A program made the translations under genes and the position numbers. DNA of 64,000 bases from Nelumbo lutea (lineage: Eukaryota > Streptophyta > Magnoliopsida > Proteales > Nelumbonaceae). Positions 12,060 to 24,600 of the stretch are shown here, one piece after another. Within the stretch, counting starts at the first letter, position 1; the number at the start of each line of letters is the position of its first letter. Under the pieces are notes generated by a model. The model did not search any database. It was not told the DNA's origin and was given only the letters and a program-made list of their open reading frames with translations. The stretch is taken from assembly GCA_022828595.1 (NCBI GenBank), contig JAKGHH010000002.1, forward strand, positions 44,982,222 through 45,046,221, read 5' to 3'.

Positions 12060-12336
12060 CATGGTTTTTAAAACTGACACGGCCGGGGTCCAGTTACCAG
12101 ATTGAACGGTCTGACTGTTTGAATGAATACTCGACCCATTCTGATAGAAAAATAAAAAATAAATAAAAATTTTCAAAAAAAAAAGATCAAAACCATTCGA
12201 ACGGTTAACCGACCAGTTCAGCAATTTGCTGACCAAAATCAATGGTTTTGGGGGAAAATTCGTTTTTGGGGGAAAACAGAACTGATCAGGTGACCGATTC
12301 TCGATTTTCCAGTCCGGTCCGGTTTTGAAAACTATG
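12060..12336. mobile_element. hAT-like MITE, family 1
   Basis: This 277-bp element has ends CATGGTTTTTAAAACTG and CCGGTTTTGAAAACTATG (inverted) and an exact 8-bp target duplication ACCTGAAC (12052-12059 and 12337-12344). The interior contains GGTCTGACTGTT, AACGGTTAACCGACC and TGACCGATTC words shared with 16375-16649 and 30272-30533. Confidence 0.85.
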
Positions 12337-12665
12337 ACCTGAACAGCTATTGCATTTTGCCAATCCTATCCCAACAAATGGGACTTCAGTGTTCATATTG
12401 CATTGCCCCTTATTGCAACTCTATAAATGTAAAAGCCCTCAAGTGGGCAGCCTGCAGCCATGGAGCTTCTTAGCATTCTCCTCGTTGAGAATATTCTAAA
12501 ATATTAGAAAAGTATTTGTTGCCTAAATCGAAAGATTCTAAGCTGAATCAATTGTGAATGGACCAGTGGAGAATCTAGATGAGCTACACTTGATGGCTGG
12601 CTCAAGTATAGTCCACACTTGTGAATGGGCGATATCCCCTCTCCTGGTGTTGGAATTTTTTCTTC

Positions 12666-12804
12666 ACAAAATTGGTCTTCACATCCACCTCACACCCTTT
12701 TCAGCCATACAGTAGGAATATCTCCCTACCTGTATGTTTTTATTCATAGAAAAATGTTCCCATCACACGACGGGATTCCAAGTGGATGTGAGGACCAATT
12801 TTGT
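12666..12804. mobile_element. Short foldback MITE
   Basis: Inverted ends ACAAAATTGGTCTTCACATC and GATGTGAGGACCAATTTTGT bound a 139-bp segment. Its centre (TGTATGTTTTTATT) resembles the outer MITE at 10511-11165. The flanking duplication is not clear. Confidence 0.55.
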
Positions 12805-12809
12805 CAATT

Positions 12810-13610
12810 TGAGTCAGTTGTGGCTCGCATCTTTCATCACAAGGATAGGAATATTTTTTTTCCTCTCGTGCTCTTTTATAAATGTATTTTACACACAAAT
12901 TCACATTAAAAAAATATAAGAATCTGAATTTAATAATTTCATAAGTGCTCTTTACAAATGCATTAGCAGAAGAATCCATAAAAAATACAATAAGCTTAAT
13001 ATTATATTTATTTATTTATTTATATTTGCCGGTATTATAACAAATTAAGTTACAGGTGTATCAAGGAATAACCGGTGGAGGTTTTATGTTTACTTTGATT
13101 GTGTTATTCATTGAACACTGCACAGGTTGTTGTATTCTAGGAAGCGGTACAGTTCGGGTTGGCCCAAATTAGCATTTTATACTGTTTTAAGTTAATTCAA
13201 ATTTTGATAAAATCCGAATTCGAATTTCTCCAAATTTCACCCCTAATTCTAAAACATACGAGATTAGACTCCAAGTATATCACATCACATGATCCACTTT
13301 CCCTCTTGCTTTGCCTAGAGGGTGTAGAATTAAATATTTCATTCCTGTAATCTGAAATGCAAGGGAAGTTGTTTAATCATTTTAATAAATTCTACTAGCA
13401 CCAACTGAGGGTGGTTCAGTTGCTATATTCGCTAGTTTGTTTCAGTAGAGATGCAAATTTGTTTCTCGTTACCACAGACTTTTGAGGAGGGGGTTGTTAG
13501 TATGGTGCTGTTCTATTTAAATTGGTGATTCGGGTGTATCATCCAATATATACCCAAAAAATTCTATTAGGGTAGTATCATGTACATATAAGTAAATATA
13601 AAGAACAAAA
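12810..13610. other. AT-rich intergenic stretch, nothing recognised
   Basis: Only short frames without motifs were found on either strand. Confidence 0.4.
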
Positions 13611-13614
13611 CTCA

Positions 13615-13990
13615 GTGTTTCCAACCTGTCATTGACCCGATCGATTGAACTATTTGAACCATCAACCAATTAAGATTTAGGGTCCGATTTGAATAAAACC
13701 TGGAAAATGTCAAAATATCATTGACTTAGTCAAAATTGTCTGACTTAGACGATTGGACTGTTGACCCATTCGACCAGTCACTGGGTCGTAGGTTGTATAT
13801 TAACTATGTATGCAAACTTCAATGAGCCATAACTTTGCACTTCGATGTTTGATTGAGGTGCTTTTTTTTTTAATTTTTATTTTGGTAACTTTTCGAGATC
13901 TATGTATCTTGCCCTGTTATTAAAAAAAAAACCCATTTTGACTTCAAATATCATTTTTTAATTTTTTTATAAATAAAAAATAAAAAATAT
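13615..13990. repeat. Degenerate fragment related to the MITE at 5501-5948 (inverted)
   Basis: GGTCAAAATTGTC/CAGTCACTGGGTCGTAGG words, and the following AGTTATGGC/AACTTTTCGAGATC-type block, resemble the complement of 5540-5800. Terminal repeats are not intact. Confidence 0.45.
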
Positions 13991-15660
13991 TTCATATATT
14001 ACATATAAAACACAATTATAGTTATTTGTTAATAAAATACATATTTATACATGTCTATACACATATATGCTGATATGGCATGATCTGACCCATCTGACAT
14101 AAACAGGTAAAACTTATAAAGAAGCACTTAAATTTTGATTTTCTTTTTCAGGTTAAAAAAAAGCCCAAGTTGCACTCCTTTTTCTATTATATTTCTTTGA
14201 ATGTCCCAATTCATTAATTAGACTTAAACATTAAAATATTTAAACGACTCCACTTGCAACTATCTATATTATATGATATTATTAAAATATTATAATTTTT
14301 AACTTTTATGTCATAGACGTGAACATAAAAGTCAAAAGAAATGGTGTTGTTGGTAGTAGAATTATTTCATTTCCTTGGATCAATAATTAACGTCAAATCC
14401 CAACATTCTTGGCTTCACAAGGTTGCCAACGATGTTGATGATGAACAGCAACTTTTATTTCTATTTCAACTATTAGTGGTAGTTAGCTGTCTGTTTCATA
14501 CAGCATTTGAAAAGTAGGGGCGTTACACCTGATTTGGTTGTTAAGTCAATTAAACGCAATGATTGAGTCCAGGGCTAAAGACACCCAAGCAATCTTGTCA
14601 TCACGACTCAGGAGAAGTAAAATTAAAAGGTGCTTTCATTATTACCCCCCGCCAAAAAAAAAAAAAAAAAAATTTAAAAGGTCCATGTCAAGTCTGGGCT
14701 GGTCTATAATAATCCAAGATCAAAGTGGGCACCAGAGGTCGATAACAATGTTTTGATGACGAAGACGTTCAATTGGAGGGTTGATAGCAATTCCTCCTTC
14801 TCATAGTTGTTGCTTTAGAGCTTGTTTGGTATGTATTTTCAGGTGGGTTGTCGGTTTTTTAAAAGCTTGAAATTTTGTTTTTTTGGTCTTTCTCTGTTTG
14901 GTTAGGTTAAAGTCTTTTTATTGAAAGACTTGCCCCTTAAAAAAAATGTGGAAAGTTCGATTTGAGTTTATTTCGTGAAGATATAAATGGAGTTTTTTGT
15001 CTTTTTTTCGTTTCATTTTTGCTTGAAAAGACACGCTTCCAACCAAATAATCTTTGGACTGTCAAAGTATCTTCTGGAAGATTTTTCAAAAAAGACTTGT
15101 CAAACGGTATCTTAAATAATAGTTAAACAGTTGTATGTTTGTATTTGCTGCACTTGTTCTATCTCATATGCATAGCTATTATACACATGTATAAAGAGAC
15201 ATGTAACTTCCATTCCATGCATATATCATCATCAAAGCTTGTCTTGACTGAGTTGTGATCTCCTGCCATTAAAATGCGTTTCAACCATCTACCAACTTTA
15301 TATAATACTGCACATCTACTCATGAGATTGTAACCCACCATAAAAGTGGGACTCACTGCCGTGTATGAGATGCGCAATGTGAGATCATGTTGGCAGAGGG
15401 TTGAAACATGTTTGGTTGGCAGTTCATCCAGATTTGTCCTGACTATATGTGGTCAGCAACATGAATCCTTTTTCATGATTCCATTTTATTGAGTGCCGCA
15501 TAAAAAGTCAAAGCATCATCCATGACAATGAGAACTCCACAAAAGTTTTAGTGCCGGCTACCAACTTAACAATTAGGTTCAAACTTCAAAGCATCCCAAA
15601 GCTTTCAACTGATTATTCTTAATTGATACGTTCAAATAAAAACAATAAAGTTGTACTATA
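13991..15660. other. Intergenic stretch without recognisable genes
   Basis: AT-rich. It contains homopolymer runs (A18 near 14655) and a possible decayed inverted-repeat element at about 14820-15115 that begins TTGTTTGGTATG. No supported coding sequence. Confidence 0.35.
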
Positions 15661-15663
15661 TAT

Positions 15664-15945
15664 TAGACCTGTTCACATTCCAGGCTTTGCCTAGTTAGGC
15701 CCGAACCTGAGTCTTGCTCAATTATTAAGCCTAAATCTTAAGCCTGAACCCAACCCTCATATAAAGCTCAAAGCTCAGTCTCGACATAAAAAGTCCTACT
15801 TACATATTATTTAATAAATTAATATTGATTAATCGGGCCTGATGCTTAAAACCCGAGCCCATTGGACTAAAACATTGTCCAAGCCAGATTAAGAACGGCC
15901 AGGCTGGGCCAGCCCATCAGGCTACGTGGCCCATGAACAGTTCTA
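15664..15945. mobile_element. hAT-like MITE, family 2 (short, diverged copy)
   Basis: Ends TAGACCTGTTCA and TGAACAGTTCTA match the termini of the 10610-11093 family. The interior has AAGCCTGAACCC and GGGCCAGCCCATCAGGC words. Flanks CTATATAT and TTTCATAT match only partly. Confidence 0.6.
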
Positions 15946-16374
15946 TTTCATATCTCTTAAGTTGAAGATAATGGTTGTGCCCATATAACTATAATACCGT
16001 ATGACTAGAATTGCTTCAAAGAGAAACACAAAACAGAACGGAAATTGGGGCAAGGGCAATGGTATCCAGTTCTCCACTGGAGTTGGTCAAAGTTATGCAT
16101 TTTGTAGCAGGTAAAACCAGGGATTTGGTATATTGTGGTGGGCCTAATATTTATTCTCTAACCAAAATTGCGATTCTATGATACCCTTGTCATTTTTTAT
16201 GGTGGATATATTCAATCCAAACCCGTCATGATCAAATCCCCACGGATAAAACCCAATAAATCTATTCTAGGTAAATGGGCCCATTTAGAGCATCGTTTCA
16301 TAGATCCATTAGATGGATGGATTACTGTACGAATTCTTTTGAATCCCAGTCATCAAGGTTGTTTGTATTTCTAC

Positions 16375-16649
16375 CAACGTTTTAAAAATCAATCCGGAAC
16401 GGAGTAGTTATGGGCACCGGTTTCTGGGTTGACGGTTTGATTGTATGCTTTAAAGAAATGGTCTGTTTTGGCAGAAAAAAAAAACTGTTGAATGAATCGA
16501 TGACTCGACTGCCTAAGTCAATGGGTTATTGACCAATTCAACAATTTTTGGTTAAAGATCAATTTTAAGATAAAATAAAACTGATTGCCTGGATAATTTT
16601 CGAGCCAAATGGTCCGACTGTGTGAATCAATGATGATTTAAAAACATTG
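16375..16649. mobile_element. hAT-like MITE, family 1
   Basis: Left end CAACGTTTTAAAAATC, right end GATTTAAAAACATTG. The 8-bp flanks ATTTCTAC (16367-16374) and ATTTATAC (16650-16657) differ at one base. The interior carries GTTGACGGTTTGATTG and GACTCGACTGCC words of the family. It interrupts the 3' end of a 79-codon open frame that starts at 16168. Confidence 0.75.
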
Positions 16650-16657
16650 ATTTATAC

Positions 16658-17911
16658 TATACAAATTTGTATTTGCATTCTTGTCCAAACCGAACAAAAT
16701 TTTGGATTTGCGAATACAACACAAGTTAGGATGTGTAACCGCTTCTAGACATTTCTAAAGGTATATTGTGTCTATCAATGGTTTCCACAGGAAAAATAAA
16801 AGGGATGGTGAGTGACTGAGTGGCTATTCTGGCTGTGCCAACGTCTACTTACCTTTGCATCTTTCTTTTTTATTTTTTTTACTTTTAGGGCATCGATTTC
16901 GCATCTTCTTCTCACCCAGCCTCCACAAGCTTTATTTTTCTGGCCTGAAACAAGCAAACTCGACCTGACCTTTGTGTATGTGGTTACTACGTGGAGGTTC
17001 CGTCTACCTCTTTTTTCACTCTCTCTTCGAATCTTTTCAATTATATTTATTCGTCTATATCTCTTTTCTGGGTTGTTCCACATGCTCTCACATTCACAAG
17101 TCGTCCACTAGTCATCTGGAAGCATTCATTCACATGTCGACTCAAGGTCTCTGCTACAACAAGTTAGAGACTTTACAACTTTCAGATAAAGATCATATAT
17201 GTTATATATCCAGATCCTAGTTTGGGAGTCCAGGAAAATCCACTAGTATGTTGTATTTTTTTTGATAAATCTCATGCATCGCACGGGTTTCAGCTAGTAT
17301 GTTATATATCTAGATCTTAATTTTGGAGTCTGGATGTAGTAGGTGAAGCATTGTAAGCACAGTGAATGAATACACAATAAATATTCTACGTCTGTATCAA
17401 AAGTTGATTTTAATCTTTTCGAGAGTAGGTTGGAGGTATTTTAAGGAACACGAGTTCAAAAAAAAACTTCCAAGTGAATTTGATTATCAGATATCATAAA
17501 TAAAATGACTTGAGTGTAACCCCCGTAAGATTGAAATATATGACTTTTGTAAATATATAAGATTGATATTTGGATCAGAATGTGGTATAAATGCATGAGA
17601 TTGCAAACGAAATGAATACACATTCTTATTTAATTTTGTTTTGGATTTTACCTCATTCTGCTTCAGGTCTTATTTTACTTCATTCATTTATGCTGCAATA
17701 AAACAAAATAAGATAACTTTTGTAACAAAAATAAATCAGAATTTGCACTACCATAGTTTTGCAACAGTGCAACCAAACACAACCTTAGAATTGAATTGGA
17801 ATTTGAATGATTCAAATAAACAGAGAACATTTATATATATGGACAAAGGATAAGGTTTTATTTTTTTTCATTAGTGTTGTTTAAACCATAGCTCCAACAA
17901 CAACCTACCAT
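16658..17911. other. Intergenic stretch, nothing recognised
   Basis: Overlapping open frames of 82-102 codons at 16775-17220 lie on both strands of CT/GA-biased DNA. They carry no recognisable motif. Confidence 0.35.
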
Positions 17912-18249
17912 GAGGCCTGTTCGTTTCCTCTCAACTCTTATTTCTTAAGAGGAATATTTTAATTTTAAGAAAAAAATGGTTGTTCGTTTCCTTTTATTTT
18001 TTATTTCTTAAAGTACAATCATACAACTTTTTGTTTTCCATTGATACACTAAAAAAGGCAAACAAAAACTTTCATATGTAAAGTCAAAATGGATATTTGA
18101 TAATTTTCAGAATTAAAAATTTAGAATTCAGAAATACATTCCCTGCATTCAGAGTTCAGAGTAAAAAAAAGTTCACTAATACCAATATATCTTTTAATAT
18201 AATTATTGCAATTTCAGATATCAGGCTCCAAAACAAACGAACAAACTCA
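17912..18249. mobile_element. MITE-like inverted-repeat element
   Basis: Left end TGAGGCCTGTTCGTTTCC; right end CAAACGAACAAACTCAC, whose complement is GTGAGTTTGTTCGTTTG. About 338 bp, AT-rich, no coding capacity. Confidence 0.45.
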
Positions 18250-19547
18250 CTTCCATCTTTCCGAATGCTAAAATATGAAGCCACTTTGAGTAGCTTTTCC
18301 AGAACATTAATGCTCAACCATTCCAGTTCAATTAACACAAGGCACCCCAAATGCAGAAATCTTCCCAAACGGGCTCTAATGATAAAACCACACCCAGCCA
18401 TAAAAACATGGGATCCACAATCACTCAATCTATGGCATTTATGGCTGATATGGGGCATTATCATTGGTTCCACAATTCACTAAATGGTAATCACGTTCAG
18501 TTAATCCAAATTGTCTGTCACATTTGTTTGTGCTTTTTGCAACAATGTAGTTACGTTGTTGTATCTTGCATTTTACGGCTCATTGTTAGGGGGCATCAAC
18601 TTTGATTGAATTGCTTTTACTGAACCCTTTTGAAGAAACTATTAAAATCAGCATTATCAGAAAGTCAAATTTTCAGCTGAATGAAAGCATAAGTAGGCTT
18701 TCCAGGATTCTCACCAAATATAACTTATTGGCTTTCCATGTGAAAATCACATTGTAAAGTTGGAGACCTCAGGTAAGTGTTTTCCAGGAAAAACTTACCT
18801 AGATAACTATATTTACCTGGATAAATAACTTACCAAAGAGCGAACAAGACCTTAATTACAAAAAGAATCGGCCAGTAAGAGATACATCTGGTTATCAGAT
18901 GGTCCACATTTGAGAATTGGAATTCCAGCTTCCCACCACAATCTATCAATCACGATACATATATTCTTCTTTCACTTTCAACGTCGCGAGGCCATGTATG
19001 TCTAAATCCAACGAGGGAGGAATGAATGATGCTTCATGATATATTCTCTCACTTCAAGTCCTGTGGTCACAACTAATTAGACCGTAGAGCAAGGAGCCTG
19101 AATCTCCTAAAAGTAAAAACACTAAAAGCATGACATCCAGCCTGAGAATATCTTCCTCACAATGTTAAATTCATAAGGAAATGATGTCAACTCAAGGGCT
19201 GGATGCTGAATGTGGACAAAAGTATTTATTATAGGAAAAATTTATGATGCAGAAAAGATATGGTATAGGAAGAATTTTGACCAATCAAAACCCACCTATG
19301 AATTTTGATAAATAACATCTAATTATCCATCACTTTTATGATTCCAGTTGACTGATGAAAAGTTTTTCAGATATCGTATATTTTCCATATCATAGTCGAA
19401 TCCTTTATTATATCTTTTTATGCAGAAAATTCTTCATTATTGCACCACCCTAATGTTAAGATTAGATCTCTAATTCTTTTTGTCAGGTAGAATTATAGAA
19501 AATTACCAAAAAAAAAGGTATTATAATTTACCACAGTGGATCCGTTA
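18250..19547. other. Intergenic stretch with one small MITE fragment
   Basis: 18770-18855 resembles part of the 11550-11810 MITE (TTACCTGGATAAATAACTTA). Nothing else was recognised. Confidence 0.4.
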
Positions 19548-19837
19548 GGCTCAGTTTGGAAGGACTATAAATACAAATATATAACTTGTGCAAAATCTTA
19601 TTATTTTATATGAAAAAGTACAGACAGGTCCAATGCAGATTTTTGATTTCACTGCAGAACTATAAACATTCAAAATGTCAAAACCCCCATTCTATACGCC
19701 AATGCTTGCTGGTGAATTGGCATCAATTCCGAGCTGGCACCTACTCTAACTGTACTTTGGGCCCAGAAATTCTGACCCTGGGCACAACCTTCATTCTCCC
19801 TATTTTGTATGTATTTGTACTCTTTCAAAACTGAGCC
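19548..19837. mobile_element. Tourist-like MITE, long relative of 9659-9739
   Basis: Ends GGCTCAGTTTGGAAGGAC and TCTTTCAAAACTGAGCC are inverted repeats, preceded by TTA and followed by TTTA. The outer 40 bp on each side (ACTATAAATACAAATAT / TATGTATTTGTACT) match the 81-bp element, with about 200 bp of extra interior. Confidence 0.6.
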
Positions 19838-20019
19838 TTTAGAAACAAAATGTGAAAATCATTTTAAAAACACCAAATTAGAAGTAAACAAATCAGTTGA
19901 TAATACCTATAGAAACGGTAATAAAACCATGACTTGCAAGGATAATGTAGGATGATACTCTTTACACTATTTTATTTTTATTACAGTTTTTGCTTTATTT
20001 GGTTTATATGCATTAAAGG

Positions 20020-20180
20020 CATGGTTTTCAAAATTAGACCGGAAAAACCAGAAACCCGTCAAGTGATCAGTTCCATTTTCCTCCAAAACCAGATATTTGC
20101 AAAAAAACATTGATTTAATCAGCAAATCACTGACTCAAGCAGTTGAACCGTTTGAACCGTTCAACAGTTTTGACCATTTT
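20020..20180. repeat. Partial copy of hAT-like MITE family 1
   Basis: It starts CATGGTTTTCAAAATTAG and carries GAACCGTTTGAACCGTTC and TTGACCATTTTT words. A related snippet sits at 20385-20440. The right terminus was not found. Confidence 0.5.
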
Positions 20181-20439
20181 TAAGCTTATACGATACAATA
20201 TGTAAAGCACGGATGTATGAATTATATATAAGAAATAAATAGACATTCTTCACATTCCCTTCCAAGAACAGGACAGAGACCAACCTCTGCAAATCAAAAG
20301 GTTACAAGTGCTCAAAGAATCCAATCAATGACTGAGTGTCTCGTCTACCCACTGGATACATAGCATTTAGTCAATAAACCATTACCGAGCAGTTGAATCA
20401 TTTGAACCATTCAACGGTTTTGACCATTTTTTAGACATA

Positions 20440-21205
20440 TATTATATATTCCCAATTTGCAATTGGTGAGTCGAGTTTTTACTTGTACGATACAATATCA
20501 TATCTTTTAGACTTCTTGGAGAACCCTCTTGTTTAATAAAAATTATATAAAAACTAATTAAAAAAAATAAAAGCTTAATACCAATACATAAAGATGTATC
20601 GATACTTGAACCTTACCACGCTCAAATAAAATACAATAATGTTCCCTACAAACAAGAACTCTGCACACTCAAAAAGCATAGAAATCCACATTGAGAACAT
20701 CCCCCCTGAATTTGACATAAATGTGCAAGAGATATTCCCCATGTGCGTTAGAATGCTATGTGAGCATAAATTTTGCTTGTAAGAGATCCGGACATTGCTA
20801 TCCAGCGAGCTTGAGGTTAGAATAAGCCATACACATCCACATTTTAATTTGCCTTGTGCACTTCAACAAGCACCAAAATAAAATTTCTTGATCAACATCC
20901 AAGAATCACATCAAACTTAAATTAGAGAACCCAGTTCCAACATTTAATACCAAACACAGATTCTTTGAAACCCGAAACAATCAACACTAAAATAAATATT
21001 GTGATATTTAATGCCGTGTTTTCCAAATAATACACCAGTAGTTCTCTTCTGCTACACATCTCAAAGAGCCGCCTGACTTGACAGGCTCCATTTCATCTAT
21101 CAAAAAACAGACGGACTGCATTTCAAAGTTTTATTTCAAGGAAAAAGAATGGTTCTTTTATGTCAAAATTACTCGGCATGTTACAGCACAAACATGCGAA
21201 GGACC
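20440..21205. other. Region downstream of adenylate kinase, nothing else recognised
   Basis: It lies downstream of the adenylate kinase stop codon on the minus strand and should include its 3' UTR and terminator. No further gene was seen. Confidence 0.35.
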
Positions 21206-21210
21206 TCATC

Positions 21211-21608
21211 TCAAGCCGCTGCAGACTGTTTTTCATCATGGTCATCAAGATTCAGAGCTTGCAGCAGCTTTGGCCATGATTCTGGGATCCCTCCTGGTAG
21301 ATCAAATTCCAACAACTTCCCTCTGTTGCGATAGAACTTCTCCACAGGTTGACTCTGCATGAACAAGACAATTTTGGTCCGTAAATCACCAGGTGAAACT
21401 TTCTTAATAATGACGATGATGATACCATATAATTTTCTTTAAAAGAATAGTTAATTATGAGTACATCTGAGTGTTTAAGTGCAGATAACGTCAGTATGAA
21501 TTCCTCCAAGAGAATACCAAGTTGATTGTCCATTGGCTAAATCATCAGCAGATGCGATACATTTGGAATGCATGTTTCCTTTGGCTGATAATAATGTAAG
21601 AGCTGTGC

Positions 21609-21645
<37 letters not shown>

Positions 21646-24600
21646 CGAGCTTTAACATGTGGAAAACTTGATAAATCAGATCATCATGAATGTCCATTCA
21701 TTTAACTTTTTCAGCTCTGCTCCATTTGGAAGCTGCAAATGACAAATACATAGGCCAGATGGTGTTTATTATGTCAAACTTGTTATTTCATAGATTACTC
21801 ATAAGTAAATCTAATTTTTCTACTAGGTTGCCGTTTTGGGCAACATATTCCAACCGGTCAGACTGGTCAACCCATCGCCCAGCCAGAGTTCCAGGTTTGT
21901 TTCACCCCCAAACCGCTTCCTTGCAAAATAATAATAAGAGTATAAAACTCAGTCAATGACCCAGTGATCTGACCAGATGAACTGCTAGATATTAATTCTC
22001 TTTTTCTGTTTTTTATATTTTTTGCCATTTCCATCATTAATAACAATAATTCCCATTTACAACACTAGTTTTTTAATCAGTTTTTATAACACTTGTGATA
22101 ATTGATGAATATATAATATTAGAGATATGCCCAATTTTTTCTGCATTTTTTTTTGTAATATTATCTATTTTCTATGTTTGAAATATTATATTTATGATGT
22201 CACAGATCGTCTCCTTTGACCTAAATAGTTGAATCACTGACCCACCACTCTGATGGAAACGCTGTTCCATTTCTGGATCGTTTCTTAGAACACTAATTTT
22301 GGACTTTTGGGGCCTCTTTTCCACTTGAGTTACAAAACTCTTTCTGTTCCATTTTTGTTTTTCTTTAAAATAAATTTTCTTTTAATTAGGAAAAAGAATA
22401 CAAACACTCCAACAGGCCTGTCTCTCGCCCTTCTCAATACCCTTCACAAGAAACATCTAGCACTTCCCCAAAAACCTATAATAAAAAGAAACTCAGTAGC
22501 GCCCCCCCCCCTCCCTGCCAAATAAAACAAAAAAGAGAATGGAAAGTATTCCAACATAAACTGGGGCTTAAATGTGCAACCCATGAGGCCATGATCATCA
22601 AAGCAATTGAAGCTACATATTTCCTTTCAACTTTAGTTATGTTCAGATGCTTTTACCCTTTAAAATGTTAAAATATTCTCAAATAAAATGTCCTTTTTTT
22701 ATTAACGAAATCAAATCCAACCAGCAGGAGAAAAAAGAAGCTAAGGTATCAAAAGCTTCAGAAGTTCTGCAGTTCCAGTAAAAATAGGTTTGAAAATTTG
22801 CATAACTTTTTGACCTTTTCTTTTTCCTTTTATCTTTTCTTGTACTGTATTCTTCTTGCTTTTTGTCCCAAATATGCAGTTTCCTTTGAAAGAACAATAC
22901 ACTGTTAGGCTTTCTTTATGATTATTTCATATAAATGAAGTAAAGTAAAAGTTCATCCCAAGCATAACCAAATCTGAGAGTGGAGAAAAAGTTGCTCTCA
23001 ATAGGAATACAAGATATCACTTTCACACACATGGATCAATTATTGAATAATACCTCAAATTTGCATCAGAGCTATCTTTCAAACTGTAGCATAAGCAGTG
23101 ATAATACTAGGTTAAGATAGAATAATACCATTTCATTGTACACACGGAGTCGTTCTTTTACAACTTCTTCTGTATCATCAGATCGAGTGATGAGCTTTGA
23201 AGCACAACTTGGAGGTGGAAGAAGTGGCGCCATGTATATGCCAGGGTTCCCATTCTCACCCTTGATGTTAATGGAAGCAACATTGAAATTCCCTCCACAA
23301 TGGCTGCAAATCCTTCTTCCAAGGCATTTTTCGAGCAGTACATCTTCCCGGAGCCTTAGGTTAATCACCAAGTCAATGTCAGTCACTTCCTCCAATATCT
23401 CCTACAGAAAAAACAAAGAGAAGTAAGCTAAATAGGCCAACGGAACTTTTACAGTGCATGAAAAATCTTTTTTTAATGAATGAAAGTGCATGATGAATCT
23501 TTATTAACAAATTAACAATAATAATTCAAGAATAAGATTTTCTTTTTTCTATGTGCAATTCAAGAACAAGTTCATGGGGTAAATTGTCATATTCCCAGAA
23601 AATATAACTACTAAAATTCCTGTTCTCTACAAGATGCATGCTACAAATACTCAATAACAATATAGTCAATCAATGGGTAAACTCTTTAACTAGATTGTGA
23701 TGTCTATAAACACCTGATCAGTAAATACTGTTATATAAGACTGCTTATGTAAATGCCCCGGACAGACAGCAGACAAGCTGATTTACTTTGTTATAGAAAA
23801 TTTATTTTTTTTGGATATTAATATTGGAATAAATTTACACATAGGTCATTGCATGACTGAAAAGCAAATATCCATTTCCCATCTTCGTTGTGTCCATCTA
23901 TACCAAGGTCAAAAGTACCAACACATCGTGTCGGATCTTTGTGCCCCAATACACCTGTTTACCGGTGTTTTTACAATCTCCGTTTTTTTTTTTTATATAT
24001 ATATAAGTTATACTTAAAACTAAAATTTGAAAAAGAAAAAACAAAAAAAAAGTGTATCAGTTAAAGTAACGATACACAGAGGTGTATCAATACTTTGAGT
24101 CATGATCTATACTAATTGGCAGACCAAATTTGGCTGAGTCCATATCCAAGGATTTTTGTGTAATACAGATCCAACTCCTAGATACCTGCACCCAAACTCA
24201 TAATTGACAACAAGACAAAAGAATAACTTCTTGATCCATTCTGTTAAGGTTATTAAAAAAAGGTTTTCCTTTTCTCAGGGGAGGGGGGACTTAGAGTACA
24301 CCTAGACAAGAAGCATCAAATTATGGCCCCTCACCTTCAGCCTAAACATTTACAACAGAAACAGGGACTCTGGCTTATTCACATTCTCTACAAGCCCCTA
24401 TAACAAGACTTAGCCTACACATTTTACCTATGTTACATGGATATCGGTACAGGTGTCAGAACCTAACCCAGGTACGAAGTGTCAGACTTTGGCAAGTCTA
24501 AAAAGAGGGTTAGGGTTTAGGGAGTCAGCTGCTATATTTTAGCTTTAAGTTAGATCTTTTAATGGATGCTATACACAACAGGACAGTTGTTAAAAAGAAA

